64,000 nt of DNA, from NCBI RefSeq assembly GCF_000764185.1, contig NZ_JQEC01000044.1, positions 124,001 to 188,000 on the forward strand, read 5' to 3'. Under the pieces are notes generated by a model, which saw only the letters and a program-made list of their open reading frames with translations, searched no databases and was not told the origin of the DNA. Below, in pieces: positions 43,254 through 50,025 of this stretch. Position numbers and translations under genes: made by a program. The first letter of the stretch is position 1; the number at the start of each line of letters is the position of its first letter. Source of the DNA: Colwellia psychrerythraea. GTDB taxonomy: Bacteria; Pseudomonadota; Gammaproteobacteria; Enterobacterales; Alteromonadaceae.

Positions 43254-44123
43254 ATGCACATATATAAAGTAGGTAATCAACGTATTGATGGCTTAATACC
43301 CGGAACTAGTGGTGAACGTGCCTTTCCAACCAAGCAATTAGGCTATCAATCAAAGGACAATTTAAACGGTACCGATCCCTTTATCATGCTTGACCATATT
43401 GGCCCATCAAAAATGGCGGAAGGTTGGAGGTTAGGTGGCCAAGAAGGCATTCACCCACACCGTGGTTTTGAAACCATGACCTTTATGTTTAAAGGTAATT
43501 TACATCACTTGGATACGGTATTTACTGAACGTCCTTTATTAACCAATGGCTCAGTACAGCAAATGAATGCAGGCAAAGGCATTCGTCATGGCGGTGACTT
43601 TTGGGCTGATGAAGATGACAGTGAGTTTCATGAAATTCAATTATGGATCAATAACCCTGCCGACAAAAAAATGAGCGAACCTTATGTACGCAATTATTCT
43701 GCCAACAATATTTCCAGCTTTGAACAAGACGGTATTCAGCTGCGCCTGATTGCTGGCAGCTATCAAGGAGAAAAAGGGCCGGTGCAAACATTTGCTGACA
43801 TTCGTGTTTTACATGGCACAGTCACTCAGCAGCATAATAAAGATAAACCTAGTTATATTGCGCTCGAACAGCAACATGCCAGTCAACTAATATTTGTGAT
43901 GACCGGTAGTGTGCAAGTAAATGAAAAAGTAGTGCATGCTGGTGAGACAGCAGTTTTAAAAAATCTTCCAGAAATAGTTCTAAGTGGTGAAGAAAACAGT
44001 CAGTTTCTGTTAATTAGTGGCAAACCATTAAAAGAGCCCTGTGTTTTTGCTGGACCTTTTGTGATGAACAGCCATGAGCAAATTCAACAAGCCTTTGCCG
44101 ATGTCGATTCCGGGGTATTTTAA
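43254..44123 (+). CDS. pirin-family protein
   Basis: A 289-residue bicupin. GIHPHRGFETMTFMFKGNLH and QMNAGKGIRHGGDF form the N-terminal cupin with its metal-binding histidines, and DSEFHEIQLWINNPADKKM is the domain junction seen in pirins. The C-terminal cupin is at about 185-285. It starts at ATG 43254 with AAGGA ahead. The next gene follows after 48 bp with its own ribosome site, so they form a pair. Substrate unknown; family members include quercetinases and transcription cofactors. Confidence 0.88.
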   Translation: MHIYKVGNQRIDGLIPGTSGERAFPTKQLGYQSKDNLNGTDPFIMLDHIGPSKMAEGWRLGGQEGIHPHRGFETMTFMFKGNLHHLDTVFTERPLLTNGSVQQMNAGKGIRHGGDFWADEDDSEFHEIQLWINNPADKKMSEPYVRNYSANNISSFEQDGIQLRLIAGSYQGEKGPVQTFADIRVLHGTVTQQHNKDKPSYIALEQQHASQLIFVMTGSVQVNEKVVHAGETAVLKNLPEIVLSGEENSQFLLISGKPLKEPCVFAGPFVMNSHEQIQQAFADVDSGVF

Positions 44124-44171
44124 CGTTAACGGATACAACGAACTAATAAAAACAAACATTTGGAGAAAGAT

Positions 44172-44543
44172 ATGAACAATGAACATACAAACAAACGTAT
44201 TTTAGCGCGCGGTTGTGACCCTGTTGCCTCACAGCAAGCAGCGCAAGCTTTACCGCCATTAATGGGCAATCCTGAATATGTAGCCACCAGTGATGATGTA
44301 GAATTTATTGATAAGTTAAAAAATGAGACATGGTCCGTCATATTTTTTGCCCCTGGTGCTTGTCGCTTTAATGCTGAAAATCACCCTATTCCTGGCAATA
44401 ATAAACAAACACGAGGCTGGAGTTTGGAACAATACAAGGCATTAGTACGTCAAACGCAAGGCGCTAATATTCAGATTGTTGAAACTCTATCTGAACAAGA
44501 GACAGTAACACATTTAAAAGCCGCATTAGCTGCAGCGCAATAG
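44172..44543 (+). CDS. hypothetical protein linked to pirin gene
   Basis: A 123-residue protein starting MNNEHTNKRILARGCD (ATG 44172, GGAG six bases upstream). The middle (NETWSVIFFAPGACRFNAEN) is reminiscent of a thioredoxin-like fold but lacks a CxxC: Cys15 and Cys55 are isolated. No family was recognised. It sits just after the pirin gene on the same strand and likely shares its transcript. Confidence 0.6.
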   Translation: MNNEHTNKRILARGCDPVASQQAAQALPPLMGNPEYVATSDDVEFIDKLKNETWSVIFFAPGACRFNAENHPIPGNNKQTRGWSLEQYKALVRQTQGANIQIVETLSEQETVTHLKAALAAAQ

Positions 44544-44590
44544 TAAATATGAAGTGATCTATTACGGTTATTTATGGTTTAAAAAACTTG

Positions 44591-45031
44591 TTATCTTTTG
44601 CTTAACGCCATGTGTAACAATGGGAAAGCATTGCCTTGACCATCTAACTCAGAACGAGCAAAAACTTTAAAACCTAAATGTTTATAAAAGCCAATAGCCT
44701 CTGGGTTTTGCTCATTTACATCAACTTTAATCGCTGATTGATGTTTAATCGCATTTTTTAATAAAAGAGCACCAATACCACAGTTTCGAAGTTCAGGGCA
44801 GATAAACAACATTTCAATATTGCCCTCCGCTACACCAATAAAGCCAACAATATCATTGTTATCATTTTTAGTTACTCTTAAGTCTACAGAATCAAAGTAG
44901 TGTTCTAAAATAAGAGGTTTCAATGCTTTTATATTTTCTTCAGGTAAAAAATCATGTGTTGCTCGCACAGATTTTTCCCAAATTTCAATTAACACTAAAT
45001 AATCAGCTTTTGCTGCATTATCGATTTTCAT
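44591..45031 (-). CDS. GNAT-family N-acetyltransferase
   Basis: A 146-residue single-domain GNAT. IEMLFICPELRNCGIGALLL carries the acetyl-CoA-binding loop (RNCGIGA), and VDVNEQNPEAIGFYKHLGF is the typical C-terminal motif. The size fits the YafP/putative acetyltransferase group that acts on small molecules or on protein N-termini; the acceptor is unknown. A hairpin (45058-45091) separates it from the upstream deiminase gene. Confidence 0.88.
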   Translation of the reverse strand: MKIDNAAKADYLVLIEIWEKSVRATHDFLPEENIKALKPLILEHYFDSVDLRVTKNDNNDIVGFIGVAEGNIEMLFICPELRNCGIGALLLKNAIKHQSAIKVDVNEQNPEAIGFYKHLGFKVFARSELDGQGNAFPLLHMALSKR

Positions 45032-45057
45032 ACTAAACCTTTTAAAAATTATAACCC

Positions 45058-45091
45058 GTCAAGCAACGGTGCAAAACATCCGCAGCTTGAC
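45058..45091 (-). terminator. hairpin after the deiminase gene
   Basis: Arms GTCAAGC and GCTTGAC around a 20-nt loop, 12 bp past the deiminase stop at 45103; no strong T-run on the minus strand. Confidence 0.4.
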
Positions 45092-45102
45092 TTGATATTA
45101 CC

Positions 45103-46269
45103 TTACTCTCTGTGCAGCACTTTAGTTACACAGTGTACGGAACCGCCATTTTTGCATAACTCTTCATAAGAGCCCGATAGCATTGTTACATTAAAACCGT
45201 GTTCTTCAAAAATAGCCGCTACTTTCGAATCAAGTTTACGCCGATTCACACTGCCTGGGGCGACAGAAGAATATGAAGGTAAATATACATTCTTAATGCC
45301 TGCAAAAGCTTCAATGATACAGTTGTTATAACTCAAAAACGTGCCGTTAGAGTTTGTCACATTCCATAAATCTAGCGGTAGTCTGACAACTTCGAACTCT
45401 AAGCCATTAATACTGTATGCCGCTAACCAATCTGAAGTTTTATCGAAAGTACTCGCAATTTCCACTAGCGGTGACTCTTGATCAAGTACACTTTTAGCGA
45501 GGTTAACATCACCAACAAAAATTAACTCCTTGCCGTTTTCTGCTTTACCGCCCAATGTAATGTACATATCAATATGAAAGATTGGTTGGTAGGTGCCCTG
45601 AAATACATCAATAGGGAAGTTTACTGGCGCATCGAAGCCAAGCCAGATGATGGTATCAACACCGAACAGATCTTGAAAACCAGCCGTAACCTCCTGCTCA
45701 GTTTCTCCTGTTATTTTCTTGTTGTAATGTAAATAATCACTGCCTACTATTACGTAATTGTCGCCAGCAAGGATATTACCCCCCTCAATGTGATACTTAG
45801 TCGCTTCAACCTGAATATTTGACCTTGCGGCCACTTGCTCTGCAACAAAGTTATCTCCACCGCGAGTGAAATCCAAGGGTTCAATTAAAATTGAATTACC
45901 TTCATCATCTTTTAAACAACAATACCCATCTTGAGCCCAAATAGAATGCTGTGAACTTTCCAGTTCACACTCCCAAATATTTCCTGAAATTTGTCTAATT
46001 AATCTATTTACATGTGCAGGATAATTAGTTCGCGCATTAATTAACTTTAAATTGATGTCAGGGTCTAAGCCACTACTAATTGCGGTTTGTCTTATGGAGC
46101 TATGGGCCGAATTTTCAGCAAGTATAATATATTCAATATTACTGCCTAATGATTCAAATATTCCCTTGTATCGTTGGAGGGTAATATCATTGGGTAAAGG
46201 GTTGGATGATGGATATGTTAAGAGCATTCTCTTAATTTCTCCATAAATTGACGACATTGCTTTTGGCAT
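45103..46269 (-). CDS. agmatine deiminase / peptidylarginine deiminase-family protein
   Basis: A 388-residue protein of the PAD_porph / agmatine deiminase fold (PF04371). The guanidine-modifying residues are present: Asp114 in WAQDGY, His160-x-Glu in YHIEGGN, FHIDMYITLGG, and the nucleophile Cys380 in NGGSVHCVT at the C-terminus. Length is close to other members. Agmatine deiminase would make N-carbamoylputrescine, but peptide deiminases share this pattern; no other polyamine genes are nearby. No signal peptide was seen. It is adjacent to the cassette-like array at 46315-47388. Confidence 0.82.
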   Translation of the reverse strand: MPKAMSSIYGEIKRMLLTYPSSNPLPNDITLQRYKGIFESLGSNIEYIILAENSAHSSIRQTAISSGLDPDINLKLINARTNYPAHVNRLIRQISGNIWECELESSQHSIWAQDGYCCLKDDEGNSILIEPLDFTRGGDNFVAEQVAARSNIQVEATKYHIEGGNILAGDNYVIVGSDYLHYNKKITGETEQEVTAGFQDLFGVDTIIWLGFDAPVNFPIDVFQGTYQPIFHIDMYITLGGKAENGKELIFVGDVNLAKSVLDQESPLVEIASTFDKTSDWLAAYSINGLEFEVVRLPLDLWNVTNSNGTFLSYNNCIIEAFAGIKNVYLPSYSSVAPGSVNRRKLDSKVAAIFEEHGFNVTMLSGSYEELCKNGGSVHCVTKVLHRE

Positions 46270-46314
46270 ACTAACTTCCTTATTGTTGGTAAATGTTATG
46301 AACTCTATTTGCTT

Positions 46315-46409
46315 ATAACGCCCTAATAATGGACAGGTTATTGTTGATTAAATAAGCGTCGAAGGAGACAAAACAACTGTTATTTGTCCTGTTAATTTTC
46401 TTAGCTATA
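46315..46409 (-). repeat. integron attC-like site A
   Basis: On the minus strand it starts with TATAGCTAAG after the stop of the gene ending at 46412 and ends TTAGGGCGTTATAAGC. Stem arms GGACAAATAACAGTTG and CAACAATAACCTGTCC pair imperfectly, as in attC. Confidence 0.7.
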
Positions 46410-46411
46410 CC

Positions 46412-46765
46412 CTACACCGATATAGAATCAAATTTAACAAATAACAAGCCAACTGAAAACAGAATAAACCCAGGAATAGCATGAACAAACACAATTGGAT
46501 ATTGAGCTACGGCTGATTTAGTGGGAATAAAAAAATATGGGTCAAGTTTTTGAATGAATTTATAAATAGGTTTGGCTATTGGCTTAAACCAAGTTTGAAA
46601 ATAATAACCAAATACAGCAATTGCCTGAACTTCCAATAATAAAACAAAAAACTCCAAGCCAATACCATCCAATAGCACAGCAAAAGCTATAAGCTCTGGT
46701 TCGGTTAACAAAAAGATAACTAATAGAAAGCTAGATACTTTCCATGACGATTTTTTCAAATTCAT
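46412..46765 (-). CDS. cassette gene 2: small membrane protein
   Basis: A 117-residue protein with three likely membrane segments (about residues 11-30, 31-55 and 88-112). The middle (KPIAKPIYKFIQKLDPYFFI) is amphipathic. No family was recognised. The gene lies between attC-like sites B and A with the orientation typical of gene cassettes: start just after the first site, stop just before the second. The spacing to site B (start 24 bp from its right boundary) leaves little room for a promoter, so expression likely depends on read-through. Confidence 0.7.
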   Translation of the reverse strand: MNLKKSSWKVSSFLLVIFLLTEPELIAFAVLLDGIGLEFFVLLLEVQAIAVFGYYFQTWFKPIAKPIYKFIQKLDPYFFIPTKSAVAQYPIVFVHAIPGFILFSVGLLFVKFDSISV

Positions 46766-46774
46766 ACTCAGTTC

Positions 46775-47239
46775 CTAAGTGATTGCTAACGCCCAAGTAA
46801 TAGGCAAGTAATAGTTGGTTAAAATAAGCAACGCAGGAGAAAAAAACAACTGTTCTTTGTCCTGATTAATTTGCCTATTATGTCTTTCAAGCCAACTCTG
46901 TGCTTTACCAATATTAATAAACACCTTAGCTTTACTTTTAAGGATATTTTGAATGCCTTGAGCTTGAACGCTATTAGAAACAACTATACCAGTTAAAACA
47001 CATCCGTTTTTGTCGTACCATTCCCACAATAATTTAGTTAAAGCGGCGGTAGTCGGAGAGCCGAGAACTTCATCATCCCACACTTCAAGTCGCTTCCAGT
47101 CTTGAACCGACCTATTTGAAACAGACTTTTGAATTAAAGGAATATAATATTCAAGAGCTTCTTCGTTGAAAGCTCTCTTAACTTCTAGAGTGAAAACATC
47201 ATTCACCCATGAAAATGAAATTTCCCCATGTTTGTTCAT
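46775..47239 (-). CDS. cassette gene 1: SpoIIAA/STAS-like hypothetical protein
   Basis: A 154-residue protein. Residues 5-115 (GEISFSWVNDVFTLEVKRAF, WKRLEVWDDEVLGSPT, GIVVSNSVQAQGIQNILKSK) resemble STAS/SpoIIAA-like domains often found in gammaproteobacterial gene cassettes; this is a fold-level guess. The C-terminal ~35 residues are encoded by the attC-like site B (46786-46882), so the gene's own stop was lost and translation runs into the recombination site. The gene starts soon after site C. Confidence 0.68.
   Translation of the reverse strand: MNKHGEISFSWVNDVFTLEVKRAFNEEALEYYIPLIQKSVSNRSVQDWKRLEVWDDEVLGSPTTAALTKLLWEWYDKNGCVLTGIVVSNSVQAQGIQNILKSKAKVFINIGKAQSWLERHNRQINQDKEQLFFSPALLILTNYYLPITWALAIT
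46786..46882 (-). repeat. integron attC-like site B
   Basis: On the minus strand it starts CATAATAGGCAAATT and ends ACTTGGGCGTTAGC. Inner arms are AACAGTTG and CAACTATT. It overlaps the 3' end of cassette gene 1 and separates it from cassette gene 2. Confidence 0.7.
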
Positions 47240-47305
47240 GTATCACCTCAATGTTAGACATAATCTAATTATAGAAGGTGCCCACTAATTGTGGGGAACA
47301 CTGAC

Positions 47306-47388
47306 TATCAACGCCTTGTTAAGTAGAATAATGGTTGGCTACAATCTCGAAGCGATGGCCAACTGTTATTTTTCCGTTTAAGCAACTC
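47306..47388 (-). repeat. integron attC-like site C
   Basis: On the minus strand it ends AACAAGGCGTTGATAG; AACAGTTGGC and GCCAACCATTATT are its inner arms. It lies between the ABC ATPase gene and cassette gene 1, giving the third site of the array. Confidence 0.65.
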
Positions 47389-47424
47389 ATGCGTATTAGC
47401 ACTGAGTTGTTTCAATAGGACTCG

Positions 47425-48903
47425 TTACTTTTTAGTTATTTTAGTGGTGTAACCTAAAGGATTTTCACCAGCACTCTTTTCTGTCACAAACTCGAGTTCA
47501 TGGGTGATGCACTTAAGCTGATCTCTTATATCGTGACTGACAAATAACAGCTGGGTTTTACTGTTTTCGGCAATATAGTCCATTAACGCTAAAACTTTAT
47601 CACGGTTATGATTGTCTAAGCCTTGGCAAGGTTCATCTAAAATCAAAATCATCGGCAACTTAACCACAGCGCGTGCAATTAAGACCAAGCGCTGCTCGCC
47701 ATATGAAAGTTGATTAAAATAAGTATTTTCATGTTGTTCTAGCCCTAATAAAACTAACCATTGCCGAGCAATAATTACTTGTTGTCGGCTGGGGTTATCA
47801 TATAAACCTATGCTATCGTAAAAACCTGAAAGTACCACTTTGATTAACGTGGTTGATACACGGTAATCACGATGTAATTGTGCGCTTACTAAACCGTAAT
47901 GACGCTTGATATCCCAAATAGATTCACCACTGCCACGCTTTACGCCAAATAAATGAATATCTTTCCCATAAGCTTTTGGGCTATCGCCAGAAATCATCGC
48001 TAATAGTGTTGATTTACCACAGCCATTCGGTCCAATAATTCGCCAATGTTGGCCTTGCTCAAACTGCCAGTTAACTGCGTTGAATATTGGTTTTTGATCA
48101 AAGCTTACCGATACATTGTTAACCGCTACCAACGGCGTGTTTTTTTCAAGATGATCGTATTGTAAACAATCAGGTAAATGGTGCGGCAAACTATAATGGT
48201 TTTCATTGAGTTGCTGCCACTGCTCTGTGGCGATAATTTCGCTGCGCTTTCCCGAAAGTACTATTTTACCACTTTTCATGTACACTAAATTTTCAATACT
48301 GCTCGGTAGGGTTTGATGATAAAAATCAAATAAAATAATGCTAATACCGCGCGCTACCAGTGAATTAAGAACATTACTTAAATGTGCCTGTGAGCCAATA
48401 TCTAAACCTGCATAAGGTTCGTCTAGTAACATTACTTGCGGTTTCAGCATTAAAGCGCGTGCCATTAATACTTTTCGAGTTTCACCAGTAGATAAAATTT
48501 TGAAAGGTTTCTCTAGTAACTTTTCAATAGCTAACAGTGCTATTATTTCGTCTAAATCCTCTGCTAAGAAAGCATTATCATCAATAATTATTTCTAGCGC
48601 TGTTCGGCCATTATCTACGCCTTCTTCCATAAAATCACTGCGGTCATTCAAGCGATCTTGCGCTAAGGTTTCAGCTTCTAATTCAAAACTTAAGGTAGTG
48701 AATTTTCCAGTTAAAACCACGCTACCTTGATAACCCGTTATGTCCCCCGCCAATATTTGCGCTAACACCGATTTACCGCTGGCGTTATCGCCAAGAACAA
48801 GCAGTGACTCACCTTGTTTTAAGGATAATTCGTCAATTGATAACGGTGATTTATTAGATAGTTGAAAATGTAATTGCTCAATAGATAATATGGGTGACTG
48901 CAT
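47425..48903 (-). CDS. double ABC ATPase (ModF-like)
   Basis: A 492-residue protein with two ABC domains: Walker A GDNASGKS (37-44) and GPNGCGKS (about 291-298), signature LSTGETRK and LSYGEQRL, and Walker B VMLLDEPYAGLD and LILDEPCQGLD. Fused, self-contained double ATPases like E. coli ModF/PhrA have no transmembrane domain. No transporter gene is near. The gene is monocistronic and precedes the attC-like array. It may act in molybdate-related or other cytosolic processes. Confidence 0.85.
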   Translation of the reverse strand: MQSPILSIEQLHFQLSNKSPLSIDELSLKQGESLLVLGDNASGKSVLAQILAGDITGYQGSVVLTGKFTTLSFELEAETLAQDRLNDRSDFMEEGVDNGRTALEIIIDDNAFLAEDLDEIIALLAIEKLLEKPFKILSTGETRKVLMARALMLKPQVMLLDEPYAGLDIGSQAHLSNVLNSLVARGISIILFDFYHQTLPSSIENLVYMKSGKIVLSGKRSEIIATEQWQQLNENHYSLPHHLPDCLQYDHLEKNTPLVAVNNVSVSFDQKPIFNAVNWQFEQGQHWRIIGPNGCGKSTLLAMISGDSPKAYGKDIHLFGVKRGSGESIWDIKRHYGLVSAQLHRDYRVSTTLIKVVLSGFYDSIGLYDNPSRQQVIIARQWLVLLGLEQHENTYFNQLSYGEQRLVLIARAVVKLPMILILDEPCQGLDNHNRDKVLALMDYIAENSKTQLLFVSHDIRDQLKCITHELEFVTEKSAGENPLGYTTKITKK

Positions 48904-49451
48904 GAGATAGAATAAAATAAGGTCTGGTAGATTGATTATACAAATGCAACTAATTCAAAAGCTACAAATAAATTATTATTAGTTAACCTGAACTCTGGGT
49001 AATGAGTGCTTGATGTATAAATAAAAACAACAACTTAGGGTTATTAACAATAAATTTTACCGAATTAAATAGCGATATACGCTATCAATGTTTCAATTTA
49101 GTCGATTATCAAGGCAAAACGTTTATGAATAACGGGTTATTTATCGACGTTTTAACGCTGATAATTGGATAAAGAGGAATATTGAGAAAATGCTGCTTAT
49201 CCAGAATTCAGGTTAGTTATAGCTATTGGCGCCAAGGTAGCTTTTTAGAGTTTGTATTAACGGATAAACACTTCATCCATTGTTAATTGTTTGGTTTGCT
49301 CTGGCTTGTAGGAGTACAAGGGTACAAATAATCAGGGTTATTATTTGGATAGGGTGTGAGATGATATTAATAAGCCCATTAAAAAGCACAATGTAATGGA
49401 CTATTATTTAGGTATTACGTCAGTAGTAATAATAACCGAGTGGAACAGCCT
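48904..49451. other. repeat-rich intergenic region
   Basis: About 550 bp without a gene. It contains a family B inverted-repeat element (48979-49220) followed by a 27-bp segment similar to one at 52686 and the outer copy of a direct repeat (49424-49462). I saw no coding sequence or promoter with confidence. Confidence 0.5.
48979..49220. repeat. intergenic inverted repeat, family B copy 2 (longer form)
   Basis: Left arm TTAGTTAACCTGAACTCTGG and right arm CCAGAATTCAGGTTAGTTA lie about 240 bp apart with unrelated AT-rich DNA between them. The right end also shares GGAATATTGAG and TGCTGCTTATCC with copy 1, so this looks like two half elements or one with an insertion. Confidence 0.6.
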
Positions 49452-49503
49452 TTAATACATACTTTTCAGCAGTAATAACCGAGCTGCACAGCCTTTATAT
49501 ACA
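49424..49503. repeat. direct repeat overlapping the tail of the repeat gene
   Basis: GTAATAATAACCGAGTGGAA and the following AGCCTTTAATACATAC near 49426 recur with changes at 49472-49503. The second copy encodes the last residues of the beta-flower-like protein. Confidence 0.5.
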
Positions 49504-49772
49504 ATACTAAGACCTTCGGTGATAAATCCAACTTCATTGTTGCCACTATCAAAAACCCGACCTGATTCAGCCGCGAATCCTATTTCGTTGTTACCAGCAT
49601 CGAAAATTCGACCAGATTCTGCCGCGAACCCAATTTCATTATTACCACTGTCAAAAACTCTACCTGAAGTAGCACCGAACCCAATCTCATTATTGCCACT
49701 GTCAAAAACTCTACCTGAATCGGCAAAAAAACCAACCTCATTATTACCACTGTCAAAAATTCTTGCACTCAT
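49452..49772 (-). CDS. protein with five 17-residue repeats (4-fold beta-flower-like)
   Basis: A 106-residue protein. Residues 4-87 are five near-identical 17-residue units with consensus R(I/V)FDSGNNE(I/V)GFxAxSG; only residues 1-3 and about 20 C-terminal residues fall outside. This GNNEIGF pattern resembles beta-flower-type repeat proteins. The DNA repeats (51 bp) are nearly identical, so the number of units can change by slippage or recombination. The tail (KGCAARLLLLKSMY) comes from a separate direct repeat. It is a free-standing gene; its role is unknown. Confidence 0.65.
   Translation of the reverse strand: MSARIFDSGNNEVGFFADSGRVFDSGNNEIGFGATSGRVFDSGNNEIGFAAESGRIFDAGNNEIGFAAESGRVFDSGNNEVGFITEGLSIVYKGCAARLLLLKSMY
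49512..49763. repeat. 51-bp minisatellite, five units, inside the gene
   Basis: Five in-frame 51-bp units encode the 17-residue repeats above. Differences between units are few and mostly at the variable x positions. Confidence 0.8.
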
Positions 49773-50025
49773 TTTTACTTCCTTTGTATAAGTTGTGAAC
49801 GAAGAGTTGCTGACTATATCAGCATTTCAAATTTAGAAATAGGCTTTCGATAATAAAAAACCTATTTAAAAGTTAGTTATTCCATTGATTTTTATCAATT
49901 AAATACCTTTTAATTTCAAAAAATCAATTTACATGTGGGGCTGCTCGTTTAATAAAAAATTTAAGTGAGAAAAGTAAATTTTCAATCCTTTTGTTATAGC
50001 TTGTAACAACCCCGTTTAAGTCTAA

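Noticed and set aside
49519-49791. 90-codon plus-strand frame with repeats
   Set aside because: It is the antisense translation of the 51-bp minisatellite; the minus-strand frame has the GNNEIGF pattern of a known repeat type and a proper start.
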